46,623 nt of DNA from Marinomonas spartinae (GTDB lineage: Bacteria; Pseudomonadota; Gammaproteobacteria; Pseudomonadales; Marinomonadaceae): the NCBI RefSeq assembly GCF_900089775.1, contig NZ_FLOB01000018.1:1-46623 (forward strand), written 5' to 3'. The notes under the pieces were generated by a model that saw only the letters and a program-made list of their open reading frames with translations, did no database searches and was not told the DNA's origin. Positions 17,646-26,071 of the stretch are shown here, piece by piece; position 1 is the first letter of the stretch, and each line of letters opens with the position of its first letter. The position numbers and the translations under genes are program-made.

Positions 17646-18257
17646 ATGGAACGCCCCACTAAGGAACAGATCATTGAATTGCCCTTGTATGTTGGCCTTG
17701 ATCTTTGTGACATCAAGGTGGTTGAAAGTGAAGATGATGCAATGGAATCGTTGCAAGCTCTACAAGATCAAACCTGCCTTGGATTTGATACAGAAAGCAA
17801 ACCGATTTTTCGTAAAGGGGAAGTGAGTCTAGGTCCATCGCTTATACAACTTTCTACTGAGTCTAAAGCTTTTTTGTTTCCTACTAGATTTCCTTTCGCT
17901 ATTTCTGCGGCTAGGGAAATATTAACAAATCCAAAGATTATGAAAGTTGGCTTCGGTATTAAGGACGACAATAAAGAGCAACGGAAAAAGCTCAATATAG
18001 ACATAGTTAACACCCAAGATTTATCAGTGACGCTAAAGCATCTAGCTGGAGAAAAAAGCAGTATTGGTGCGCGTGCTGCTGTTGCCATGGTGTTGAAACA
18101 ACGTCTTGGAAAAGGTGCTCAACAATCCAACTGGGGCGCTCACCCCCTAAAAGATAATCAGGTTCTATACGCTGCTAACGATGCGCACTCTGCTATATGT
18201 GTTGAAAGGGCGCTGCGTTGTAAATCACAGCTTTCGAAGGGCATGGCATTCATTTAG
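17646..18257 (+). CDS. DEDDy-type 3'-5' exonuclease domain protein
   Basis: This is a stand-alone exonuclease domain of the DnaQ-like/RNase D superfamily, 203 residues. Exo I is GFDTES with D48 and E50; Exo II is GFGIKDD with D107 or D108 as ligand; Exo III is YAANDAH with Y175 and D179, which places it in the DEDDy class. All four metal-binding acids are present, so it should be active on single-stranded DNA or RNA 3' ends. It has no HRDC domain and so is not RNase D. The helicase gene follows after 137 bp in the same direction with an inverted repeat in between, so common transcription is uncertain. Confidence 0.85.
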   Translation: MERPTKEQIIELPLYVGLDLCDIKVVESEDDAMESLQALQDQTCLGFDTESKPIFRKGEVSLGPSLIQLSTESKAFLFPTRFPFAISAAREILTNPKIMKVGFGIKDDNKEQRKKLNIDIVNTQDLSVTLKHLAGEKSSIGARAAVAMVLKQRLGKGAQQSNWGAHPLKDNQVLYAANDAHSAICVERALRCKSQLSKGMAFI

Positions 18258-18282
18258 ATGATGATACTGTGCTCTTAATTTT

Positions 18283-18318
18283 ACTCACTTTACCTTACCT
18301 AAATAATGCAAAGTGAGT
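18283..18318. repeat. Inverted repeat between exonuclease and helicase genes
   Basis: ACTCACTTT (18283-18291) pairs with AAAGTGAGT (18310-18318) across an 18-nt loop. There is no T tract. It may be a weak terminator or an operator for the helicase gene. Confidence 0.45.
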
Positions 18319-18394
18319 GACAATAAATAGGCTTATAGTCAATTAAATCTATATCAAATTTTTACTTGAAATCAAAAAATCGTAAAGGAATACA

Positions 18395-21082
18395 GTGAAA
18401 CCGTTCGAATCTATGAAATTTAAGCATCCTTGGCGCCCTTATCAGGAGCGTGTTCTCAATGTGATTAAGGATCATTTAGATGATCGGCGTCTTCATATTG
18501 TGGCTGCACCTGGGGCGGGTAAAACCACGTTAGGACTAGAAGTGTTTAGAACGCTAGGGAAGCCAACCTTGGTACTTTCACCTACTAGGGTGATTAGAGA
18601 CCAATGGATCGAACGGATCAAAGACTTTGTGCAAAATGAAGATGGTTCTCCGCTAGATTGTTACCAACTGGATTGGGTAAGTAACTCGATACAAAATCCC
18701 CAAATATTAACCTCCATAACCTATCAAGCGCTGCATGCTAAATTCGCTGAAGAACTTAGTGTTAATGAAGAAGAGGATGTGAACCTTGAAGACGATGATG
18801 GGTTAAAAGATGATGAGGTAAATCGGTTTATAAAGGTTATTGAATCGCAAAATATTCAGATGATTATCCTTGATGAAGCCCATCATCTTAGATCGGAATG
18901 GTGGCGAGCACTAGAAAAGGTTTGCGAGTACTTTCCTAATGTTATTTTAGTGTCGCTAACCGCCACGCCACCTTACGATGCACAAGGATCTGAATGGAAC
19001 CGATACGAGCAGTTATGTGGCCCCATTGACGAAGAAATTTCAATTCCAGAGTTGGTGAAAGCGGGAACCTTGTGCGCTCATCAAGATTTTATATGGGCAT
19101 GTGATGCGACGATCAGCGAAAAAGATCAAATAAAAGAATACGATCATAGAGTATCGACCCTTTGCGATACGCTATTTCACAGCACTGAGTTCGAAGGCAT
19201 CGTTTTATCGCACCCTTGGTTACAGTCAGAAAAGATAGAAGCGGAAATTATTAAAGAACCGCACGTTGCCATTGCACTACTCACTTATATAAAGGCTAAG
19301 TCGCTTCCTATGAAGGATAGCCTGATGGCACTTTTGGACATGAAAGCCGAAGACATTCCAGAGTTAGGCCGCCATTGGTGGCAGGTATTGCTGGAAAGCA
19401 TTTTGTTTTCAAAAACGACACAACATACAGATGTACAAAAACAGGCCCTAGATCATTTAAAAAAGCAGCTAAAGGCGAGTGAACTACTCCATAAACGTGA
19501 GCTATCCCTAGAAAGGTCAAGGCGTATAGATAGGTCGCTTTCTTTAAGCGCTTCTAAGGTATTAGCTTGTAGTACGATTCATCAACTGGAATATAAGCAT
19601 AGAGGCGAACGGCTTAGGCAAGTTGTCTTAACGGATTATATTCGCGATGAGGCTCTTTCATCTGGGTTAGATACGGGGGAAGTTAATTTAGGTGCATGGC
19701 CTGTCTTCAAAAGTATTACATCGTCTTCTGCGATTCCTGATCAAATAGGATTGCTTACTGGTAGGACGAGTATTATTCCTACTAAGAAATTGTCATTGTT
19801 GCTTCGTCATATTAAAAGTCACCATGTTAAAACGGAATCTATGGGCAACAATGGGCAGTATCAAAAGGTAGTTGCGCCTCTGAATCAGCTTACTTCAGCA
19901 TTTACTGAACTCTTGATGAACGGTGATATAAAAGTGCTTGTGGGTACGCGATCACTATTAGGAGAAGGGTGGGATGCACCCGCAGTGAACTCGCTTATAT
20001 TGGCGAGTTCAGTTGGTTCTTTCATGTTAACAAATCAAATGCGTGGTCGTGCTATTAGAGTTAATTCAAAGCACAAGGATAAAGTAAGCAGTATTTGGCA
20101 TTTAGTGGCAATTAACACTGAGTATGATGCTGGCTGGAGTGATGTTTTTAATTTGGTATCACGCTTTCAAACTTTTGTTGGCCTTTCAGAAAAAGAACTG
20201 GCCATAGAAAGTGGCTTTGATCGCATGAACGCTACAGGTTTGAAGTCAGATAATATGTTCAATAAAACAGCCCCTATTTCTCGCAATAACAAACAGATGG
20301 TACGGCGCTATCGGAAACGAGAGCTGATTGCAGAACGTTGGAAGAAAGCACTTACCATAGACGGTACTGCACGTGTGATACCGTCGGTCAAAACAAATAA
20401 AATACCTAATTTGCGTGGTTTTGTATTAAAGCATTCCTTCTCTTATTTATTGGTACAGATGCTTGTCATATTGAGCGGTATTATGACTGGGAGTTTTTAT
20501 TTATCGCTAAATAATCCTTCTTTATTATGGGTGTTGATGTTGGTTGGGATTATAGGAGCGTTGATCTATAAACTGCCCCAAACCATCTCTATGATTAAAA
20601 TAGCGTGTTTTTTTCTGCCCGTAGATGGCGCCCTAAAACGAATTGGTAAAGCTCTCGCTGAGTCGCTATGCCAAGCTGGTTTTATAGAAACCTCTATTCG
20701 ACGGATGGTGACGAATGTTACCAAGCTTGAAGATGGTTCTTTTTATATTGCATTGTCCGGCTGTAGTTTTTATGAATCTTCTGTATTTGCGGATTGTTTG
20801 GCGGAAATACTGGCTCCGATTGACAATCCAAGATATTTAATACTTCGAGAGGGCAGGTTTTTAGGCTCCCTACGAGACGATTATCATGCTGTCCCTATGA
20901 GGTTTGCTGCTAAGAAAGACCTTGCTCAATTATTTTATAAAGCGTGGCAAAAAAATGTAGGATTATCCGAGCTCATTTATACGCGCACAGAAGAAGGGCG
21001 AAGGAGGCTTTTGAGGGCAAAAATGAAGGCTTTTTCATCGACTTTCAAAGATGAAGTGAAAAGACAAGATCGATGGCAATAA
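18395..21082 (+). CDS. SF2 DEAD/DEAH-type helicase with C-terminal membrane segments
   Basis: This is an 895-residue superfamily 2 ATPase. Helicase motifs are in order: a Q-like RPYQERV (about 13-19), motif I AAPGAGKTTLG, motif Ia LVLSPTRVI, motif II DEAHHL (about 166), motif III SLTATPP, motif V GTRSLLGEGWDAP (about 519) and motif VI QMRGRAIR. This resembles the ResIII/UvrB-like translocase core. Unusually, from about residue 680 two hydrophobic segments (about 683-705 and 709-732) predict a membrane hairpin, followed by a 160-residue domain I do not recognise. The GTG start has AAGGA six bases before. There is no nuclease or methylase gene of a restriction system nearby except the DEDDy exonuclease upstream. 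Function is unknown; defence against foreign DNA is a possibility. Confidence 0.82.
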   Translation: MKPFESMKFKHPWRPYQERVLNVIKDHLDDRRLHIVAAPGAGKTTLGLEVFRTLGKPTLVLSPTRVIRDQWIERIKDFVQNEDGSPLDCYQLDWVSNSIQNPQILTSITYQALHAKFAEELSVNEEEDVNLEDDDGLKDDEVNRFIKVIESQNIQMIILDEAHHLRSEWWRALEKVCEYFPNVILVSLTATPPYDAQGSEWNRYEQLCGPIDEEISIPELVKAGTLCAHQDFIWACDATISEKDQIKEYDHRVSTLCDTLFHSTEFEGIVLSHPWLQSEKIEAEIIKEPHVAIALLTYIKAKSLPMKDSLMALLDMKAEDIPELGRHWWQVLLESILFSKTTQHTDVQKQALDHLKKQLKASELLHKRELSLERSRRIDRSLSLSASKVLACSTIHQLEYKHRGERLRQVVLTDYIRDEALSSGLDTGEVNLGAWPVFKSITSSSAIPDQIGLLTGRTSIIPTKKLSLLLRHIKSHHVKTESMGNNGQYQKVVAPLNQLTSAFTELLMNGDIKVLVGTRSLLGEGWDAPAVNSLILASSVGSFMLTNQMRGRAIRVNSKHKDKVSSIWHLVAINTEYDAGWSDVFNLVSRFQTFVGLSEKELAIESGFDRMNATGLKSDNMFNKTAPISRNNKQMVRRYRKRELIAERWKKALTIDGTARVIPSVKTNKIPNLRGFVLKHSFSYLLVQMLVILSGIMTGSFYLSLNNPSLLWVLMLVGIIGALIYKLPQTISMIKIACFFLPVDGALKRIGKALAESLCQAGFIETSIRRMVTNVTKLEDGSFYIALSGCSFYESSVFADCLAEILAPIDNPRYLILREGRFLGSLRDDYHAVPMRFAAKKDLAQLFYKAWQKNVGLSELIYTRTEEGRRRLLRAKMKAFSSTFKDEVKRQDRWQ

Positions 21083-21122
21083 TGCTGCCTACTATACAAT
21101 GTAAATTTATGGTGTTTGTGTC

Positions 21123-21602
21123 ATGACTCAAATCCGCTTATATCAACCGAAGTATGCCAAAGCTCTTTGGTATTTGTTTTTCAGTACAGTACGAATGATT
21201 AATATTAAAGATTATTCTCTGGCCCAAGTGACAGCCTGGGCGCCGGAATCCTTTGATATGACTGTGTGGGAAAACAAGATGGCCTCTATTCAGCCTTTTG
21301 TTGCTGAATTGGAGGGTGTGATTGTTGGGTATGCGGATTTACAGCCTGATGGCTTGATTGATCACTTCTTTTGTCATCATGCGTACCAAGGAAGAGGGGT
21401 GGGTAGGGCCTTGATGAATTATATTTTTTCCCTTGCGGATGAGCGAAAAATTCCCCGTCTATACTCACATGTCAGTATTACAGCAAAGCCTTTTTTTGAG
21501 CGCTTTGGTTTTTCTGTCGAGAGTAAGCAGGCTGTTGAACTGCGTGGTCAGGTGTTGACCAATTATCAGATGGAAAGGTCGTTGAGAAAAACACTTTTTT
21601 AA
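21123..21602 (+). CDS. GNAT family N-acetyltransferase
   Basis: This 159-residue acetyl-CoA-dependent acetyltransferase shows the GNAT order. An N-terminal helix region is followed by strands FVAELEGVIVGYADLQPDGLIDHFFC, motif A with the CoA-pyrophosphate loop YQGRGVGRALM (about 89-99), and motif B ITAKPFFERFGF. It most resembles the group annotated as putative acetyltransferases of the YafP type. The acceptor substrate is unknown. It sits 40 bases after the helicase gene in the same direction, possibly co-transcribed. The ribosome site is weak. Confidence 0.88.
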   Translation: MTQIRLYQPKYAKALWYLFFSTVRMINIKDYSLAQVTAWAPESFDMTVWENKMASIQPFVAELEGVIVGYADLQPDGLIDHFFCHHAYQGRGVGRALMNYIFSLADERKIPRLYSHVSITAKPFFERFGFSVESKQAVELRGQVLTNYQMERSLRKTLF

Positions 21603-21708
21603 GGATCATATTCTCGCTGGCTCTATACTGTCCGTCTATCGCCGCTTGTCGTAATACGCTAAACTACACGGCTTTAAGATCCTTCCAGAAAGATAGTTTG
21701 AGAGTTTA

Positions 21709-22320
21709 ATGAGTACTGAGTTTTCTATTTTATCAACATTTCTTTTATTTCTGTTTGTTATTGACCCGTTCGGTAATATTCCAATTTTATTATCAGTGAT
21801 GAAAGGTGTGCCGCAATCACGTCAGTACCGCATTATTGTGCGGGATGGTGTGATTGGCTTGGTGATTCTGGTGGGCTTTTTATACTTTGGTGCGCAGTTT
21901 ATGCAATTGCTGCACTTGGAAACGGAGTCTATTTCTATCGCGGGTGGTGTGGTGCTGTTTGTGATAGCGCTCAAGATGATTTTTCCTTCCTCGACCCCAA
22001 AGGAAAAATCTGCTTTGATGGAGCCTTTTATTGTCCCTATTTCTATTCCCATGTTGGCAGGCCCTTCTACCTTGGCGACGTTATTGGTGATGGTAAAAAG
22101 TTACCCTAATGATCACAGTGATTTGCTGATTTCCGTTTTTTGTGCTTGGGGTGTTTCGGTGGCAATTCTGTTTTGTGCACCACTATTAAACCGTCTTTTA
22201 AAAGAAAAAGGCTTGGCGGCTCTTGAGCGCTTGATGGGGATGTTGCTGTTGATGATGTCTGTGCAGATGGTGGTGAATGGTGTGCGCAGTTTGTTCACAC
22301 ACACCTTAGCTGTATTATAA
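21709..22320 (+). CDS. MarC family integral membrane protein (YhgN-like)
   Basis: This 203-residue membrane protein of the UPF0056/MarC family has six predicted helices and typical motifs: FVIDPFGNIPI in the first helix, an ALKMIFP segment in the third, and IPISIPMLAGPSTLATLLV in the fourth. The family was first linked to multiple antibiotic resistance, a link since withdrawn for MarC itself, so transport function is unproven. It converges with rraA, leaving 25 bases between stops. An AAGGATC/GATCCTT pair of short inverted repeats lies in the 106-bp region before its start. Confidence 0.9.
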   Translation: MSTEFSILSTFLLFLFVIDPFGNIPILLSVMKGVPQSRQYRIIVRDGVIGLVILVGFLYFGAQFMQLLHLETESISIAGGVVLFVIALKMIFPSSTPKEKSALMEPFIVPISIPMLAGPSTLATLLVMVKSYPNDHSDLLISVFCAWGVSVAILFCAPLLNRLLKEKGLAALERLMGMLLLMMSVQMVVNGVRSLFTHTLAVL

Positions 22321-22345
22321 AGCGGAGTGAAACGGGAAAGGTCTG

Positions 22346-22831
22346 CTATGGCAAGGCCAGTGGTTGTTTAGCCACGGCAATGCCATTTAGATCACAATAA
22401 ATATGGTCGCCAGGTTGGATAACGATGCCTGCAAAGCGCAGTGTTTTGCCAATCTCTCCTAAGCCGCGTTTTTCTGTTGGCATGGGGTAGGCTTTTAAGG
22501 CATGAACCCCTAAATTTACTTGTGATTGTGCGGCAACATCGCGAATAGCACCATAAATGACGATACCTTCCCAGCCATTTGACGCTGCCTTTTCTGCGAG
22601 CATATCCCCCAGTAGGGCTCGTCGAATGCTGCCCCCTCCATCAACCACCATGACTTTCCCTTTGCCATTGGTGTTGACCAATTCTCGGACACGGCTGTTG
22701 TCTTCAAAGCAGGAGACGGTGACAACTTCGCCATGAAAGACTGTCTTTTGTCCATACGATGAAAAAATCGGATCGGCAATTTGTAAGTGTTCAGGGTAAA
22801 GGTCACATAAGTCAGGGAGAATATCTTTCAC
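22346..22831 (-). CDS. rraA: Ribonuclease E activity regulator RraA
   Basis: This is a 161-residue RraA-fold protein that in E. coli binds the C-terminal scaffold of RNase E and lowers its activity. The fold is shared with class II 4-hydroxy-4-methyl-2-oxoglutarate aldolases. Diagnostic stretches are DVCxxY-like PDLCDLYPEHL at the N-terminus, VVDGGGSIRRALLGDMLAE (about 72-90), GIVIYGAIRDV (about 100-110) and PGDHIYCDLNGI near the end. The length equals that of E. coli RraA (161). It is a single gene on the minus strand. Confidence 0.93.
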   Translation of the reverse strand: MKDILPDLCDLYPEHLQIADPIFSSYGQKTVFHGEVVTVSCFEDNSRVRELVNTNGKGKVMVVDGGGSIRRALLGDMLAEKAASNGWEGIVIYGAIRDVAAQSQVNLGVHALKAYPMPTEKRGLGEIGKTLRFAGIVIQPGDHIYCDLNGIAVAKQPLALP

Positions 22832-22973
22832 GGGCTTACTATTCCAAAGTTAGGTTCAGTGTTGACTTTAGAGAGCTATGCCCGTGAAAACCAATTTTTG
22901 CTTATTATGTTCAATATTCTGTTTTAATAACTATTGTAAAGAATCTTTACTGTTTGACCTTGTGTTTTGTTGT

Positions 22974-23492
22974 TCACTCTTCAAACGTTTCAGGAATGTC
23001 TGATGAATGGATGAGTCCGTGCTCTACGGCTATTTGCAGTAGCAGAGCGATGATCTCATCGGGTGGCAAAAGATGGAGTGGCGTTGACTGTCCACTATCA
23101 ATCAGTGCGTCATCTAAATTAATGTCGCGTTCGGCAAACCAACTGTGGATACTGTGAACTTCAAAACTGGGGTCCAGGTTTTTTGTATCGTAGGTGGCTT
23201 CAATGAGCAGACTTGTCTCTTCCGGATGCAGGGCATAGATGACATCTGTATCGAATTCATTTGTCCATTCTGCCAGAATATCACTGGCTTCGAAGCCAAA
23301 TTCATAAAGCTGGGTTTCGTCTATATCCAGCGTATTTGGCTCAATGACGTGATCTTCAAGCCACTCATCGTCTGGGATAACCAAGACCTCTTTGATTTGC
23401 GCCTCAGGTGTTGACCAAGTAAATAGCAGAGGAAACGCTGGGTTGTCAGATGAGTTGGCGACAGATGTCATGAATATAGGTAAACTTGCCAT
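22974..23492 (-). CDS. Acidic hypothetical protein
   Basis: I do not recognise this 172-residue protein. It is very rich in Asp and Glu, with segments EVLVIPDDEWLEDHVIEP, FDTDVIYALHPEETSLLIEATYD and a C-terminal helix LLPPDEIIALLLQIAVEHGLI. There is no signal peptide or membrane segment. I placed the start at 23492 (or 23471, MTSVANSS) because the longer frame to 23942 would overlap most of the first 400 bases of the well-supported divergent carboxypeptidase. A 15-bp palindrome GTAAAGA-A-TCTTTAC lies downstream at 22936-22950. Confidence 0.65.
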   Translation of the reverse strand: MASLPIFMTSVANSSDNPAFPLLFTWSTPEAQIKEVLVIPDDEWLEDHVIEPNTLDIDETQLYEFGFEASDILAEWTNEFDTDVIYALHPEETSLLIEATYDTKNLDPSFEVHSIHSWFAERDINLDDALIDSGQSTPLHLLPPDEIIALLLQIAVEHGLIHSSDIPETFEE

Positions 23493-23528
23493 AATGTAGA
23501 ACCAATGTTTGATTGTAAGGAAAAGCGA

Positions 23529-24683
23529 ATGACCAGCCGAATCAAGATCAGTAGTGCGTTTGATGGCGGTAACATCTCCGTTGTTAATGCCTCGGAGCCG
23601 GACAATATTAGAGTAAAAATCCCCAATGATACAAACTCTAAATTCCTTCAATGGTTTTATTTTCGCTTGCAAGGTGGAATGGGGGAACAGTGTGTTATTC
23701 AATTTGAAAATGCCAAAGAGGCAGCTTACCCAGATGGCTGGGTAGATTATCAAGCTGTGGCTTCCTACGACCGTGAGGACTGGTTCCGTGTTCCAACGGA
23801 ATACATCGATGGGAAATTGGTGATTTCTCACCAGCCAGAGCAAGACAGCATTTATTACGCGTATTTTGCGCCGTACAGCTACGAGCGTCATTTGGATATG
23901 ATCGCTTGGGCAGCGAGTCATGAGGACTGTATAACGGATCACTTAGGAGAAACTGCAGAGGGCCGTGATATTACCATGCTGGAGATTAGTAAAACCCAAG
24001 GCTTGGCGAAAAATATTTGGATTATTGCGCGTCAGCATCCTGGTGAGACGATGGCGGAATGGTTTATCGAAGGTTTGCTAGAGCGTTTGTTTGATGAGTC
24101 TCATCCTATTGCTCGTGCATTGCTGAAGCAATGTCGTTTCTACGTGGTTCCTAATATGAATCCGGATGGGGCGGTACACGGTAATTTGCGAGTGAACTCC
24201 AAGGGCGTGAATTTGAACCGTGAATGGAAAAATCCAACAAAGGAGTTCAGTCCTGAAGTCTTAGCGGTGCAGAGCAAAATGGCCGAAACCGGTGTGGATC
24301 TGTTTTTAGACATTCATGGTGATGAAGCATTGCCAGTCAACTTCGTTGATGGTTGCCAAGGTGTGCCATCATTTGATGAGCGCATGGAGGCTATGGAAAC
24401 CTTATTCAAAGAGGTCTTTCTAGCAGTGAGCCCTGATTTTCAAACTGAAGTTGGTTACACGCCAGATCAATTTGGTGAAGCAAACCTGACGGTGGCGACT
24501 AAATGGGTTGGCGATACCTATCATTGTTTGTCGTTTACTTTGGAAATGCCGTTTAAAGATAACCAGAATTTACCGGATGAGCGTGTGGGGTGGTCACCTG
24601 AGCGTGCGAAAATTTTAGGTGCGGATGTGTTGTATCCGATTTATCAGGTGATTAATAGTAAACATATGAAAGCAGATAAATAA
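23529..24683 (+). CDS. M14-type zinc carboxypeptidase, cytosolic family
   Basis: This is a predicted cytosolic metallocarboxypeptidase of 384 residues. The N-terminal beta-sandwich domain (about 1-115) is the one found before M14 domains of the cytosolic carboxypeptidase group. The catalytic domain has the first zinc pair in RQHPGETMAEWF (H and E), the third ligand in FLDIHGDE, and the catalytic Glu in FTLEMPF. NPDGAVHGNLR and VNLNRE are the substrate-carboxylate arginine region. No signal peptide is seen. The ATG at 23529 has AAGGA at a good distance; the earlier ATG at 23505 does not. The next gene begins one base after its stop. Confidence 0.88.
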   Translation: MTSRIKISSAFDGGNISVVNASEPDNIRVKIPNDTNSKFLQWFYFRLQGGMGEQCVIQFENAKEAAYPDGWVDYQAVASYDREDWFRVPTEYIDGKLVISHQPEQDSIYYAYFAPYSYERHLDMIAWAASHEDCITDHLGETAEGRDITMLEISKTQGLAKNIWIIARQHPGETMAEWFIEGLLERLFDESHPIARALLKQCRFYVVPNMNPDGAVHGNLRVNSKGVNLNREWKNPTKEFSPEVLAVQSKMAETGVDLFLDIHGDEALPVNFVDGCQGVPSFDERMEAMETLFKEVFLAVSPDFQTEVGYTPDQFGEANLTVATKWVGDTYHCLSFTLEMPFKDNQNLPDERVGWSPERAKILGADVLYPIYQVINSKHMKADK

Positions 24684-24684
24684 T

Positions 24685-25038
24685 ATGGCAGTTGATTCGT
24701 TGGAACGGCTGAAAATAGCTATGCGAGAGTTTGCAAAAGAGCGCGAGTGGGATCAATTCCACTCGCCAAAAAATTTATCCATGGCACTGGCTGGTGAAAC
24801 GGGAGAGTTGCTGGATTGCTTTCGTTGGTTGACAGAGGAGGCCAGTTATCAGCTAAATGATCAGCAGTCGCAGGCGGTCAAGGAAGAATTGGCGGATGTG
24901 CTGCTGTTCACAGTGCGTTTGGCGGATAAATTGAATATAGATTTATTCGCCGAAGCGCAAGCAAAAATGCTTAAAAATGAAAATCGTTATCCAGTGGATA
25001 GGGTCAAAGGCAGTGCCAAGAAGTACACCGAATATTAG
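24685..25038 (+). CDS. MazG-like nucleotide pyrophosphohydrolase
   Basis: This is a 117-residue all-alpha NTP pyrophosphohydrolase of the MazG/RS21-C6 (dCTPase-like) class, which cleaves non-canonical or excess (d)NTPs to monophosphates. The metal-binding ExxE...ExxD pattern is visible as GETGELLDCFRWL (about 36-48) and EELADVLLF (about 67-75). The WDQFHSPKNLSMAL start matches RS21-C6-like proteins. It is translated right after the M14 carboxypeptidase (1-base gap), so the two are co-transcribed. The functional link is unclear. Confidence 0.88.
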   Translation: MAVDSLERLKIAMREFAKEREWDQFHSPKNLSMALAGETGELLDCFRWLTEEASYQLNDQQSQAVKEELADVLLFTVRLADKLNIDLFAEAQAKMLKNENRYPVDRVKGSAKKYTEY

Positions 25039-25170
25039 AGGTGTATTATCATGACCTTTTACGAAAAGTCTCTGCTTGAGCTATAGCGCTTATTTGTGAA
25101 GTCGATTAGCATCATAGCGGAAAAGCTCATTTATTTAATTGTATAAAACCTCATTTTAGGACGAGAAAAA

Positions 25171-25743
25171 ATGCCTAAGGCTAGTGAAATTAAAAAGAAT
25201 ATGGCCATCGAATACGACGGTAAAACTTGGATTGTTCGTGATATTGAACGTTCTGTCCCTCAAGGTCGTGCTGGTGGTAGCTTATACCGGATGCGTATGT
25301 ACGATGTGGTGACAGATCGTAAATTAGACGAGACGTTTAAAGATTCCGAAATCCTGAATCTAGCGGATCTGATTCGTCGTCCTGTGATGTTTTCTTATGC
25401 TGATGGCGACGAGTACGTCTTTATGGACAATGAGGATTATACGCCTTATAGCCTAAACAAAGAGGCGATTGAAAACGAGTTGCTGTTTATCAATGACTCG
25501 ACTGAGGGGATCCAAGTTATTCTTGTTAACGAAGCGCCAGTGGCTTTGGAGTTACCCACTAACGTAGAATTAGAAGTGATTGAAACCGACCCTTCTATTA
25601 AAGGGGCTTCAGCTACCTCTCGTAATAAGCCAGCGAAACTATCGACAGGCGCTATCATTCAGGTGCCCGAGCATATTTCTACTGGTGACAGAATCAAAGT
25701 TAACGTAGAAGAACGCAAGTTTGCTGGCCGCGCTGAAAAATAA
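25171..25743 (+). CDS. efpL: Elongation factor P-like protein EfpL (YeiP)
   Basis: This is a three-domain paralogue of elongation factor P that relieves ribosome stalling at proline-containing motifs. The 190-residue protein has the KOW-like N-domain ([18 protein letters not shown]), OB domains with [14 protein letters not shown], and the family hallmark [18 protein letters not shown] near 140-160. The tip loop reads VPQGRAGGS, with arginine at position 33 rather than the lysine modified in canonical EF-P, as in E. coli YeiP/EfpL. RBS AGGACG precedes the ATG. It is followed by a terminator. Confidence 0.94.
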   Translation: MPKASEIKKNMAIEYDGKTWIVRDIERSVPQGRAGGSLYRMRMYDVVTDRKLDETFKDSEILNLADLIRRPVMFSYADGDEYVFMDNEDYTPYSLNKEAIENELLFINDSTEGIQVILVNEAPVALELPTNVELEVIETDPSIKGASATSRNKPAKLSTGAIIQVPEHISTGDRIKVNVEERKFAGRAEK

Positions 25744-25763
25744 GCGCTAAAGCAATATTATAT

Positions 25764-25788
25764 AAAGGCAGCTTACGGGCTGCTTTTT
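25764..25788 (+). terminator. Rho-independent terminator after efpL
   Basis: AAAGGCAGC (25764-25772) pairs with GCTGCTTTT (25780-25788), with one G-T pair, around a short loop, ending in a T run. Confidence 0.8.
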
Positions 25789-26071
25789 ACCTTTTAAAAC
25801 CATTCTTTTTTTTCTTGCTTATTTTAGTGTGCTAGTGTTGCTGTTGAGATAAAGTGTACCAAAAATACCATTTTATATGACGTACAATATGCTACCTTTC
25901 TATCATCAATACAAAAGATAACAGTCAGACATACTTCACTACATAAAAACTAATGTTTACCGTGTTTTTTTAAATATAAAAATTATAATTTTAATCATGG
26001 AGCTGAGGATAAAGGAGTAAAGACATTGAGTTGTACTCAACGCTTAATTTTAATCTATTGGTAGAATAATA
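25789..26071. other. AT-rich leader region before the chemoreceptor gene
   Basis: About 280 bases with no open frame of note. I looked for a flagellar sigma-28 type promoter and saw no convincing one. Nothing further is recognised. Confidence 0.5.

Noticed and set aside
18395..21082. Type I or type III restriction subunit
   Set aside because: The motor domain is similar, but there is no nuclease motif in the protein and no methylase or specificity gene nearby.
23493..23942. N-terminal extension of the acidic hypothetical gene
   Set aside because: It would overlap the first 400 bases of the M14 carboxypeptidase, whose N-domain is well supported; an internal ATG at 23492 or 23471 fits better.
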